Shown: positions 8,885-17,118 of the stretch, in pieces
Layout: the number at the start of each line of letters is the position of its first letter
How positions within the stretch are numbered: position 1 is the first letter of the stretch
Notes under the pieces: generated by a model
What the model was told of the DNA's origin: nothing
Databases searched by the model: none
The model's input: the letters and a program-made list of their open reading frames with translations, nothing else
Position numbers and translations under genes: made by a program
DNA from: Pedobacter deserti
GTDB lineage: Bacteria > Bacteroidota > Bacteroidia > Sphingobacteriales > Sphingobacteriaceae
Direction: 5' to 3'
Assembly: GCF_024436415.1 (NCBI RefSeq)
Contig: NZ_JAFMZQ010000001.1
Location: 434,001-498,000, forward strand
Length of the DNA stretch: 64,000 nt

Positions 8885-9559
8885 TCAACTTTTGCTCCGG
8901 TTTGCCTGGATGAGTGCCCTGGCTTGCTTAATCTTTGTCGCGTAACGGCTGTTGTTCGAAGCACGGGCCAGCGCTTCAGCCTGGTTAAGGTCATCAGAAG
9001 CCATACGATATTCTCTTTTACGAATCTTGACATTGGCTATGCCGAGCACAGATTCGATATGAGCACCGCTATTGCGTAGCTGCCTCGCTAAAATACCCTG
9101 CTGTGTGTAAAACCATAGCGATTGGGTTAATTGTTCGGAAGCCAGATAAATCCTGCCTAACTGCCCGTAAGATTCCATCTGACCCATCTTGCTACCCATT
9201 TTCGCATAGTTTTTCAATGCAACGTTTAAGACAACCTGTTCAGCTTCGACATAATGGTTCATCAGATAATGCACATTGCTTAATCTCATTAAAGCCAAAC
9301 CATAACGTGACAGCTGGTTTGAACTGTTATACTCGAAGGCAGCCTTACTAAACAGGGTTATCGCTTCATCATACCTGCCGGAACGTTCGCTAAGTTCGGC
9401 ATCGGAAAAATAGGCATTCCCTTCGCTTTCCAGGTTTGACACCACTATATTGACCGCTCCGAAAGCCGGGGATTCTTCTGAAAACTGCTGAGCCGTCTGC
9501 GCAACCCCTCCCAATCCAGACATCATTATAAAAATTGCCGCTAACACACTCTTATCCAT
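8885..9559 (-). CDS. secreted TPR-repeat protein
   Basis: 224 residues from the ATG at 9559. A signal peptide (MDKSVLAAIFIMMSGLGGVAQ) is followed by about four tetratricopeptide-like helical pairs, for example GRYDEAITLFSKAAFEYN and the SLWFYTQQGILARQL region. The upstream in-frame TTG at 9577 would overlap a -7-like element, TATCTTTA, and is rejected. Exported TPR proteins act as scaffolds or adaptors; the partner is unknown. The Prc protease is encoded 118 bp downstream on the same strand, so a role as its adaptor is possible but is inference only. Confidence 0.8.
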   Translation of the reverse strand: MDKSVLAAIFIMMSGLGGVAQTAQQFSEESPAFGAVNIVVSNLESEGNAYFSDAELSERSGRYDEAITLFSKAAFEYNSSNQLSRYGLALMRLSNVHYLMNHYVEAEQVVLNVALKNYAKMGSKMGQMESYGQLGRIYLASEQLTQSLWFYTQQGILARQLRNSGAHIESVLGIANVKIRKREYRMASDDLNQAEALARASNNSRYATKIKQARALIQANRSKS

Positions 9560-9689
9560 AATGTAAAGATATAACAAAACTAATTAACAAAACACAGAAG
9601 CTTATAAATCTGTTAGACAGCGCCGGAGAACTACAGGATAGAGCAAACATTTGAAATTGTCGGCTTGTTTACACCAAAAAGAATACGCT

Positions 9690-10367
9690 ATGCTTATTTT
9701 CATTCATACACCTCCAGACGGCGGAGCCGCATATGCCGAAACGAATATGGCGCGCTTGTTCCCTGAGCCGCTCAACGCACTTACTTCTTGTTTTTTTCTG
9801 GCCATCGCGATATACTGGACTATTAAGTTAAGAGGAGAATATAGAAAGCATCGGTTTCTAAGCATTGCATTGGCATTGCTTTATATCGGAGGTGTCGGCG
9901 GCACCATCTATCACGGCCTGCGGCAATGGGGATTCTTTATTATGATGGACTGGCTACCCATCCTCTTACTTTGCCTCTCGGCCGGTGTGTACTTTTTAGC
10001 GAAAATCGTCAAGTGGAGCCGGGCTTTATGGCTAATCGTTCTTTACGGCGCCCTTCAACTGGTACTCAGAGGATTAATGGCGCAAAACCCTCATCTCTTT
10101 ATCAACATAAATTATGCGCTCATGGCCATGTTTGTTCTGCTGCCTGTTACGGCTTATTTAAAGCACACCGGCTGGGTACACGGGAAATGGGTAGGGATAG
10201 CTTTATTGTCGTTCATCCTGGCGCTTACCTTCCGGATCGCCGATAACTGGCTTCTCCTTGAATCGGGTACACACTTCCTTTGGCATACGTTTGGCGCACT
10301 CGCGTCCTTCAGCATGTTCAATTACATCTACCTGCTAAATGCAGAAAAAAGCGAACAGTACCGGTAG
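9690..10367 (+). CDS. CREST-superfamily seven-helix membrane protein (alkaline ceramidase-like)
   Basis: 225 residues from the ATG at 9690 with about seven hydrophobic helices. The pattern is that of CREST hydrolases (alkaline ceramidase, PAQR, Per1): an early EPLNALTS segment, His75 in GGTIYHGLR, Asp87 in MMDWLPI, and a HxxxH pair (His195, His199) in HFLWHTFGA near the last helix. In the family these residues bind zinc and hydrolyse lipid amides. Many Sphingobacteriaceae make sphingolipids, so a ceramide or N-acyl lipid substrate is plausible but not shown. The upstream in-frame TTG at 9651 is less likely than the ATG. It converges on the next gene with 5 bp between the ends. Confidence 0.75.
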   Translation: MLIFIHTPPDGGAAYAETNMARLFPEPLNALTSCFFLAIAIYWTIKLRGEYRKHRFLSIALALLYIGGVGGTIYHGLRQWGFFIMMDWLPILLLCLSAGVYFLAKIVKWSRALWLIVLYGALQLVLRGLMAQNPHLFININYALMAMFVLLPVTAYLKHTGWVHGKWVGIALLSFILALTFRIADNWLLLESGTHFLWHTFGALASFSMFNYIYLLNAEKSEQYR

Positions 10368-10372
10368 CTGTC

Positions 10373-10879
10373 TTACAGCGGCTGTGGAACACAAGCCTTT
10401 CGTTCTTTCAGGTTCATAGAAACAATCTTTTGATTGTCCGTACTTTCCAGATCGAGCGTGCTGTCCGACTTTGATAGTATCTTAAAGCTTCTGATGTATT
10501 GTCCGCTGTTATAGCATCCGCTGATTTTCTGTTTGTAGTTCGCTTTGGTATAAACGCCCGCAAGTAATAAGGTGTCGCCCCTGACGACATAAGTTCCTTT
10601 GGCATACTCCTGCCAGACCCCACTATTAAAGCAGGAATCGGCATAATAGTTTACTTTGGAATAGGTAGTGAGATCTAAATAGAAGGAATCACAGGTGAAA
10701 CTAAACTTGTGAAGTGAATAATTCAGCCTTTCACCTGTGACTTTGGCGCTGTCCTGATCCCATTTACCTTGTAAAAAAGCTTCCCCATTGCCCTGTACAT
10801 CGGGAAGTCTGGTACATGATCCGGTAAGACCGTACAAGGCTACCCCAACAAGCAGGACGCCAGTTCTTGAGACAAACAT
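10373..10879 (-). CDS. small lipoprotein co-transcribed with fumarase
   Basis: 168 residues. The N-terminus MFVSRTGVLLVGVALYGLTGSC is a lipoprotein signal with the acylated Cys at 22. The mature part alternates short polar and hydrophobic strands (GKWDQDS, GTYVVRGDTLLLAGVY, STLDLESTD) as in lipocalin-like beta barrels. It carries four further Cys that could form two disulfides in the periplasm. I do not recognise a named family. It starts 1 bp after the fumC stop, so the two are almost certainly one transcript, although one product is cytoplasmic and the other lipid-anchored outside the inner membrane. Confidence 0.75.
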   Translation of the reverse strand: MFVSRTGVLLVGVALYGLTGSCTRLPDVQGNGEAFLQGKWDQDSAKVTGERLNYSLHKFSFTCDSFYLDLTTYSKVNYYADSCFNSGVWQEYAKGTYVVRGDTLLLAGVYTKANYKQKISGCYNSGQYIRSFKILSKSDSTLDLESTDNQKIVSMNLKERKACVPQPL

Positions 10880-10880
10880 A

Positions 10881-12278
10881 TTATTTCAAGCTTCCCACCA
10901 TATCTTCAGGACGAACCCACTCATCGAATTGCTCGCTTGTAAGCAAGCCCAGTTCTAAAGCGGCTTCCTTTAAAGTCTTATTCTCCTTATGCGCTTTCTT
11001 TGCAATCTTAGCCGCGTTTTCATAACCTACATGAGGGTTTAAGGATGTCACCAGCATCAATGAATTTTCCAGGTGCTTCTTAAGTTCAGGCAGATTCGGT
11101 TCTATGCCTTCCGCACACTTATCGTTGAATGACACGCAGGCATCGCCAATCAGCCTGCCCGACTGCAGCACATTGGCAGCAATAACTGGCTTGAAGACGT
11201 TTAATTCAAAATGCCCGTTACTTCCTCCAATGCTTACCGTAACATCATTTCCTAACACTTGTGCACAAACCATCGTCAGAGCCTCTGGTTGGGTCGGATT
11301 AACCTTTCCAGGCATAATCGAGGATCCCGGCTCGTTGTCGGGTATAATAATTTCCCCTATACCACAGCGAGGCCCTGAACTCAGCATCCTGATATCGTTG
11401 GCAATCTTCATCAGTGAGACTGCGACCCGCTTATACGCTGCAGAGAGTTCTACCATGGCGTCATGCGCCGCAAGAGCCTCAAACTTGTTAGGAGCGGTTA
11501 CAAACGGCAGACCCGTAAGCGCTGCAATCTTTGCGGCGACCAAGGTATCATAACCCTTCGGGGTATTCAGCCCTGTACCAACAGCCGTGCCGCCCAATGC
11601 CAGCTCACGCACCATTTCCAATGCGTTCTTAATTACCCGCAACCCGTTATCGATCTGTTGGACATAACCTGAAAACTCTTGCCCTAACGTCAGGGGAGTG
11701 GCATCCATAAAGTGCGTGCGACCGGTCTTTACAATATCCTTGAAACTGGCTGATTTTGCAGAAAGTGTTGCGCGAAGTTTCTCAAGTCCGGGAATTGTAA
11801 TCTCAACCGCCTGCTTATATGCCGCGATATGCATGGCAGTCGGATAGGTGTCGTTTGAGGACTGTGACTTGTTCACATCATCATTCGGATGCAGAATCTT
11901 CTTTTCATCTTCCAGTGAACCTCCCTGAAGCACATGTGCCCGGTATGCAATCACCTCATTTGCATTCATATTGCTTTGTGTACCAGATCCAGTTTGCCAA
12001 ATTACCAAAGGAAACTGGTCGTCAAGCTTTCCCTCTATAATTTCATCGCAGGCACTTGCTATAGCCTCAGCTTTTTCAGCAGAAAGCACTCCCAAATCCA
12101 TATTAGCGTATGCCGCTGCTTTTTTCAGGTAGCCAAAGGCATAAATAATCTCCTTCGGCATGGATGCTTCAGGCCCAATCTTAAAATTATTCCTTGATCT
12201 CTCAGTTTGTGCACCCCAATATTTATCTGCAGGAACCTGCACTTCACCCATTGTATCACGTTCAATTCTAAAGCTCAT
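10881..12278 (-). CDS. fumC: fumarate hydratase, class II
   Basis: 465 residues from the ATG at 12278, interconverting fumarate and malate in the TCA cycle. It is an iron-free tetrameric lyase. Conserved segments are [10 protein letters not shown] (96-105), GRTHFMDA with the general residue His189, and the signature loop [11 protein letters not shown] (318-328) with the catalytic Ser319. The length matches the family. An upstream in-frame start at 12323 is excluded because a consensus -7 promoter box lies at 12302-12309. A lipoprotein gene follows after 1 bp in the same operon. Confidence 0.95.
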   Translation of the reverse strand: MSFRIERDTMGEVQVPADKYWGAQTERSRNNFKIGPEASMPKEIIYAFGYLKKAAAYANMDLGVLSAEKAEAIASACDEIIEGKLDDQFPLVIWQTGSGTQSNMNANEVIAYRAHVLQGGSLEDEKKILHPNDDVNKSQSSNDTYPTAMHIAAYKQAVEITIPGLEKLRATLSAKSASFKDIVKTGRTHFMDATPLTLGQEFSGYVQQIDNGLRVIKNALEMVRELALGGTAVGTGLNTPKGYDTLVAAKIAALTGLPFVTAPNKFEALAAHDAMVELSAAYKRVAVSLMKIANDIRMLSSGPRCGIGEIIIPDNEPGSSIMPGKVNPTQPEALTMVCAQVLGNDVTVSIGGSNGHFELNVFKPVIAANVLQSGRLIGDACVSFNDKCAEGIEPNLPELKKHLENSLMLVTSLNPHVGYENAAKIAKKAHKENKTLKEAALELGLLTSEQFDEWVRPEDMVGSLK

Positions 12279-12301
12279 TGTTTTCAAGTATTGTTTAAAG
12301 G

Positions 12302-12309
12302 CAAATTTA
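12302..12309 (-). promoter_or_regulatory. -7 promoter element of fumC
   Basis: TAAATTTG on the minus strand is an exact TAnnTTTG, 23 bp before the fumC ATG at 12278. It predicts a leader of about 18 nt and decides against the longer reading frame. The rest of 12279-12418 holds the divergent promoter of the next gene. Confidence 0.6.
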
Positions 12310-12360
12310 ACTTTTAATGGCATACGTGAATGTAAAGTATTGGATAATGTTCAAAACTCT

Positions 12361-12393
12361 TTTGCGCTTTCAGGGTTATTTATGCTAATTTTC
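12361..12393 (+). promoter_or_regulatory. promoter of the beta-lactamase-fold hydrolase
   Basis: TTTG at 12361-12364, a 21-bp spacer and TAATTTTC at 12386-12393 (one mismatch to TAnnTTTG). A start near 12400 gives a leader of about 20 nt to the ATG at 12419. Confidence 0.6.
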
Positions 12394-12418
12394 GGCCCTT
12401 TTACACGATCACACCTCA

Positions 12419-13639
12419 ATGAAACACAGATTTTTGCTGGCTTCTATATTATTTGCTACGTTCTCTCTTGTATCCTGCTTAAGCTCAGAGACTAAGGGCG
12501 ACCCTAAAGTGCGCACTAAAGAGGATGATAAAACAGACAGTCTGCTTCTTGTATACGACAGCAGTAAGGAAGACAAGTACGTTGCCGAATTTATGCAGCG
12601 CCTTCATACCAGGTCAGGATTTAACGGCAATGTGCTTGTTGCAAAAAAGGGCAGGATCATTTATCAGAAAGCCCTTGGCTGGGCCGACTACCTTCACCGG
12701 GATAGCCTGAAAACAGCATCCGAATTTGAATTAGCCTCAGTGTCGAAACCGTTTACAGGTACAGCCATTATGCAACTAGTGGAGCAGGGCAAACTATCTC
12801 TCGACGATGATGTGAAAAAGTTCTACCCCGATTTCCCCTATGACGGGATTACTGTAAGGTTACTGTTAAGCCATCGCAGCGGCATGATGAATTATGTTTA
12901 TTTCATAGACGAGATATGGCGAAAAGAAAAGAGGGATATGAAAAAAGGTGTGTCTAATCAGGAGGTCATGAAGATCATTGCCGAGCGGAAACCGAACCCG
13001 TACGCCAAACCTGATACACGCTTCCATTATAATAACTCTAACTATATGGTTCTGGCAGCGATCGTTGAAAAAGTGACTGGGAAACTATACGCCGATTATA
13101 TGATGGAACATGTGTTTAAGCCAGCAGGCATGAAAAACACGCATGTCTATTCAACGACTGTATACCCGAAAATACCGGTCGATGTCGTTGGCCACGACCG
13201 CAACTCATGGCGTTATTCAGTTGCCCAGAATTTTTTGGATGGCCCCGTAGGTGATAAAGGTATCTACAGTACAATTCATGATCTTTTGCTTTTCGACCAT
13301 GCGCTCAGGAAGGGACGCCTGCTTAAAAAGGTCACCCTCGATTCGGCCTACAAAGGGCGAAACAAGCCGGTTAACGGTCACTTTAACTATGGCTACGGCT
13401 GGAGAATATTTGATGGAGAAGGCAACAGAAAGGTTGTGTACCATACGGGCTGGTGGCACGGCTTCCGCCACATTTATGTTCGCGACATCGACAAAGATAT
13501 TGTGATCATTTTACTTGGCAATAAAGTAAATGGCAGTTTGCTTCATCTGGACGACCTGTACAAGCATCTCGGTGTGCCAGTCATCCGTAAGGGCGCATAT
13601 AGCGGTGCTGGATCTGCGCCGGGAAGTGACGAAGACTGA
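12419..13639 (+). CDS. serine hydrolase of the beta-lactamase class C / PBP4* type, lipoprotein
   Basis: 406 residues. The lipobox LVSC places the acylated Cys at 20. The penicillin-recognising fold shows its three motifs: Ser107-x-x-Lys110 in ELASVSKPFTG, Tyr204-x-Asn206 in HYNNSNY, and His342-Thr-Gly344 in YHTGWWHG. The HTG triad instead of KTG is typical of esterase- or D-aminopeptidase-like members (EstB group) rather than true beta-lactamases, so resistance should not be assumed. Acting at the periplasmic face, it may cleave cell-wall peptides or esters. Its TGA stop directly abuts the recG stop on the other strand (TGATCA at 13637-13642). Confidence 0.88.
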   Translation: MKHRFLLASILFATFSLVSCLSSETKGDPKVRTKEDDKTDSLLLVYDSSKEDKYVAEFMQRLHTRSGFNGNVLVAKKGRIIYQKALGWADYLHRDSLKTASEFELASVSKPFTGTAIMQLVEQGKLSLDDDVKKFYPDFPYDGITVRLLLSHRSGMMNYVYFIDEIWRKEKRDMKKGVSNQEVMKIIAERKPNPYAKPDTRFHYNNSNYMVLAAIVEKVTGKLYADYMMEHVFKPAGMKNTHVYSTTVYPKIPVDVVGHDRNSWRYSVAQNFLDGPVGDKGIYSTIHDLLLFDHALRKGRLLKKVTLDSAYKGRNKPVNGHFNYGYGWRIFDGEGNRKVVYHTGWWHGFRHIYVRDIDKDIVIILLGNKVNGSLLHLDDLYKHLGVPVIRKGAYSGAGSAPGSDED

Positions 13640-15745
13640 TCATGAAATTTTATTAAATCCGATCCCGGGATTTTTACGCTGAAGATAGGTTTTTAGCACG
13701 CCATTATCAGGATTCTCCAGCATAGGATCAGACTCCAATATCCGGGCAACCGTCGATCGCGCCTGTGTAAGGAGTGCCTGATCTGTAGTCAGGTCGGCAA
13801 GTTTAAGATTGAGCACCCCACTTTGCTGAGTACCAGACAAGTCACCCGGTCCACGTAGCTGCAGGTCAATTTCGGATATCTCGAACCCGTTATTGGTTTT
13901 CACCATGGTCTCGAGCCGAAGTTTGGCCTCTGCGCTCAACTTGTTACCAGACATCAGGATACAATATGACTGATCCGCGCCCCTTCCCACACGTCCCCGA
14001 AGCTGATGCAGTTGCGAAAGACCAAAGCGCTCGGCGTTTTCAATAACCATCACCGAAGCGTTAGGGACGTTAACACCAACCTCAATTACCGTAGTAGCAA
14101 CCATAATCTGACTTTTACCGTCGATGAACTGCTGCATTTCAAACTGCTTATCAGCATTGCTCATCTTGCCGTGCACAATGCTGATTTGATAGTCAGGCCG
14201 GGGAAACTGATAACTCAATTGCTCAATGCCTGCTTCCAGATGCAGCAAATCAAGTTTTTCGCTCTCCTTTATCAAGGGGTAAACGATGTACACCTGCCTA
14301 CCCTTAGCTATCTCCTGCCTCAAAAAACCAAACATCCTTAACCGCTGTCCCTCAAAAAAGTGCCTGGTATCAATCGGCTTCCTTCCTTTCGGCAGTTCGT
14401 CTATGACGGAGACGTCCAGATCACCATACAAGGTCATGGCGAGTGTGCGCGGGATCGGTGTAGCTGTCATAACAAGTATATGGGGTGGAATGGAACTCTT
14501 CCTCCATAACCTGGCGCGCTGCTCCACACCGAACCGGTGCTGCTCGTCTATGACGACGAGACCAAGATTGTTAAACACTACCCGATCTTCAATGAGTGCA
14601 TGCGTCCCGACCAATATATCGATCTCTCCTGATTCCAAAGCTTTATGTAAGGCTGCACGCTCCTTTTTGGCCGTACTTCCGGTCAGAATTGCCACGTTTA
14701 CAATCCTTTCTTTCAATAGGCTTTGGATCGACTCGAAATGCTGTCGTGCCAGGATCTCAGTTGGCGCCATCATACAAGCCTGGAAACCATTATCAGCTGC
14801 TAGAAGCATGCTGATTAAAGCGACCGCGGTTTTACCGCTACCAACATCTCCCTGGACAAGCCTGTTCATTTGACGCGCCATTTGCGTATCATGCCTGATC
14901 TCCCTGATAACCCTTTTCTGCGCTGCAGTCAGTTCAAACGGGAGGAGCTCGTGGTAAAACGTATTGACTTTGCTGCCAACACGACCAAACGGATGGCCAA
15001 GAAAGCGAAGTTCCCGATCCTTCTTCGCATACAGCATCTGAAGTTGGATGAAAAATAACTCTTCAAATTTCAGTCGCCGCAATGCCGACTGAAGCATATC
15101 CTGAGTTTTGGGAAAATGGACGTTGAGTATCGCCGTATTCCTCGACACCAAGCCTTCCTGCCTCAACACGTAAGTTGGAATAGTCTCTCTCAGTTCGGAA
15201 AAACATTGCTCCAAAAGCTGCATCTGTAACTTCTGGATGCCCTTGCTGTCGAGCATAAATTTCTTTAGTTTTTCCGTAGAAGAATAGACAGGCTGCAAAC
15301 TCAGATTACCCACCGCATCCTGTCTTCTGGGATAAGTCTCCATTTCGGGATGGGCAATACTGTACATATTGTTAAAAAGCGTCGGTTTGCCGAAAGCAAT
15401 ATAAACCTTCCCTACCGAAACCTGTTCGTCTACCCATTTTAAGCTTTGGAACCATACCAGTTCCATAGCGCCTGTCTCATCCCCGAACCGTACAACGATG
15501 CGCTTCTTACTTTTTTCGCCAATCAATTCCTTGCGGACTACCCTACCCACAATCTGCACGAAAGGCAGATCAGCGTTGAGTTCAGCCACTTTAATAAATC
15601 GCGTGCGGTCGATATAACGGAACGGATAGTACTCGAGCAGATGCGAGTAACTAAATATATTAAGCTCCTTCTGCAGGAGTTCAGCCCGCTTTGGGCCCAC
15701 ACCCTTAAGAAACTCAATCTGTGTATCTAGAATAGACGGGTACAA
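13640..15745 (-). CDS. recG: ATP-dependent DNA helicase RecG
   Basis: 701 residues; superfamily 2 helicase that reverses stalled forks and branch-migrates Holliday junctions. The N-terminal wedge/OB region (ending about 150) contains LKGVGPKRAELL. The motor has Walker A GDVGSGKT (299-306), the DEQH box (400-403), TATPIPRT (motif III) and QLRGRVGRG (motif VI). The start is TTG at 15745: an in-frame TAA lies just upstream and this residue aligns with the usual family N-terminus. It is last in an operon ridA-eamA-recG (9 bp after eamA). Its stop codon abuts the stop of the convergent gene. Confidence 0.95.
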   Translation of the reverse strand: MYPSILDTQIEFLKGVGPKRAELLQKELNIFSYSHLLEYYPFRYIDRTRFIKVAELNADLPFVQIVGRVVRKELIGEKSKKRIVVRFGDETGAMELVWFQSLKWVDEQVSVGKVYIAFGKPTLFNNMYSIAHPEMETYPRRQDAVGNLSLQPVYSSTEKLKKFMLDSKGIQKLQMQLLEQCFSELRETIPTYVLRQEGLVSRNTAILNVHFPKTQDMLQSALRRLKFEELFFIQLQMLYAKKDRELRFLGHPFGRVGSKVNTFYHELLPFELTAAQKRVIREIRHDTQMARQMNRLVQGDVGSGKTAVALISMLLAADNGFQACMMAPTEILARQHFESIQSLLKERIVNVAILTGSTAKKERAALHKALESGEIDILVGTHALIEDRVVFNNLGLVVIDEQHRFGVEQRARLWRKSSIPPHILVMTATPIPRTLAMTLYGDLDVSVIDELPKGRKPIDTRHFFEGQRLRMFGFLRQEIAKGRQVYIVYPLIKESEKLDLLHLEAGIEQLSYQFPRPDYQISIVHGKMSNADKQFEMQQFIDGKSQIMVATTVIEVGVNVPNASVMVIENAERFGLSQLHQLRGRVGRGADQSYCILMSGNKLSAEAKLRLETMVKTNNGFEISEIDLQLRGPGDLSGTQQSGVLNLKLADLTTDQALLTQARSTVARILESDPMLENPDNGVLKTYLQRKNPGIGFNKIS

Positions 15746-15754
15746 GGTATCAGA

Positions 15755-16657
15755 TTATTTCACTTTAAAGGTAAAAATATCTTTAATTATGTTCCAATTA
15801 AACAAGAATACGGCAAACAAAAGCAGACTATAGGCGAAAAATTGGTGATGATCAACCCCTTCACCGAAATAGAGGATAGCGACGGCAAAAGCAATGATCG
15901 GGTTTATATATATCATGATACCCAGAGTCGACGATGATATTCCGATCAACGCGTACAGGCTAAGAAACAATGGAATGATGGTAAATAGAGCCGCGATGAC
16001 GATAATGTTCGTCCAGAACAAAAGTGTCTCAGGGAGTTCATGGTGACCCGAGAAATAGAAAGGGAGCAGGATAACCACAGCCAGCGAGATCTGTACTGCC
16101 AGAACATTCAGTTTGTCGAGGTGCTGCATTTTACGCTGTATGATCAGGTAAAAAGCATATAATGCAGCAATAATGACCGACCAGGTCACCTCAACAAGAG
16201 AACCAGTAGCCAGAAGCATAATGCTCAAAAGCGCCAGACCAAGCGCAATAAATTTTGTTACAGACAACTGTTCCTTTAAGATTACAAATCCTCCAAAAGC
16301 CGTAATAAGCGGACAAACCATATATGCAAAAGCACCAGATTTCAGGCTTACATTGTTGATCGCATAGATAAAAGTATACCAGTTGCTCACTAGCAAAACT
16401 GTTGAAAGCAGAATCTGCCAGAATATAAGCCTGCGCTGCCTGAAACTTGACGAACGCAGATACAGTTTGTCCGCCTCCAACTTCCTTCTCCTGAACAAGA
16501 GAATAGCACCCCAGATCAGAATGACTGACGTGAATATGCGATAATAAAGTATTTCCTCTGCAGGATATGCCTTAAGATTCCTAAGCGGGATAGAGAAGAA
16601 ACCCCAGATAACAGCGGAAAGTATTCCCGCAGCAACATAACGTGAAGCCGCACTCAA
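15755..16657 (-). CDS. EamA/RarD-type drug/metabolite transporter
   Basis: 300 residues with about ten hydrophobic helices arranged as two EamA repeats. The N-terminal GILSAVIWGFFSIPLRNL and internal LKSGAFAYMVCPLITAFGG segments resemble the RarD branch of the DMT superfamily. Such proteins move small metabolites or amino acids across the inner membrane; the substrate is not evident. The gene sits 2 bp after ridA and 9 bp before recG, so it is co-transcribed. Export of an amino-acid-related compound would fit the RidA neighbour but is inference. Confidence 0.82.
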   Translation of the reverse strand: MSAASRYVAAGILSAVIWGFFSIPLRNLKAYPAEEILYYRIFTSVILIWGAILLFRRRKLEADKLYLRSSSFRQRRLIFWQILLSTVLLVSNWYTFIYAINNVSLKSGAFAYMVCPLITAFGGFVILKEQLSVTKFIALGLALLSIMLLATGSLVEVTWSVIIAALYAFYLIIQRKMQHLDKLNVLAVQISLAVVILLPFYFSGHHELPETLLFWTNIIVIAALFTIIPLFLSLYALIGISSSTLGIMIYINPIIAFAVAILYFGEGVDHHQFFAYSLLLFAVFLFNWNIIKDIFTFKVK

Positions 16658-16659
16658 GA

Positions 16660-17040
16660 CTATGCTCTAAAAGCAACCACGGAAATCTCCACATTTACGC
16701 CCTTAGGCAATCCTTTCACGGCAACTGTTTCTCTTGTCGGGAATTCGGAAGTGAAATAAGAACCGTAAATTTCATTCACCTCTGCAAACAGACTCATGTC
16801 AGAAAGGAAGATGGTTGTTTTTACCACATCCTCTAATCCGTAGCCAGCTTCAAGCAGGACAGCCTTGATATTGCGCATCACCTGATGGGTTTCACTATCG
16901 ATACTTCCCAAACTTAATTCATTACTCTCCGGATTTATAGCGATTTGTCCGGATAAGAATAGAAAGCCTCCCGCGGCCACAGCCTGATTATACGGACCGA
17001 TAGGTGCTGGTGCATTTGTAGTATTTATTGTTCTTTTCAT
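16660..17040 (-). CDS. ridA: RidA-family reactive intermediate (enamine/imine) deaminase
   Basis: 126 residues, the normal length. RidA hydrolyses reactive enamine/imine products of PLP enzymes such as threonine dehydratase. Visible family features are the N-terminal APAPIGPYNQAV, the LSGQIAINP strand, and the catalytic arginine in FPTRETVAVKGLP (Arg104). The protein works as a cytoplasmic trimer. It is first in the ridA-eamA-recG operon. The OmpA terminator lies just upstream, so the operon probably has its own promoter in 17041-17066, though I cannot point to a consensus box. Confidence 0.92.
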   Translation of the reverse strand: MKRTINTTNAPAPIGPYNQAVAAGGFLFLSGQIAINPESNELSLGSIDSETHQVMRNIKAVLLEAGYGLEDVVKTTIFLSDMSLFAEVNEIYGSYFTSEFPTRETVAVKGLPKGVNVEISVVAFRA

Positions 17041-17065
17041 TTTTTGTGGGTAATAAAGTTCATAT

Positions 17066-17098
17066 ATATAAAAAGAGGGCCTCTATTGAAGCCCTCTT
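17066..17098 (-). terminator. terminator of the OmpA gene
   Basis: AAGAGGGC (17073-17080) pairs with GCCCTCTT (17091-17098) around a 10-nt loop. On the minus strand a T-rich run follows. It sits 20 bp past the ompA stop codon. The plus side reads CTTTTCTA, so it may also act in reverse. Confidence 0.8.
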
Positions 17099-17118
17099 TT
17101 CTATTGATAATTAGAAAA

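Noticed and set aside
12419..13639. Antibiotic-resistance beta-lactamase
   Set aside because: The third motif is HTG, as in esterase-like members, and there is no sign of a resistance context; only the fold can be stated.
14286..14873. 195-codon plus-strand frame inside recG
   Set aside because: Shadow frame opposite the RecG motor domain, rich in Ser/Arg/Cys with no domain features.
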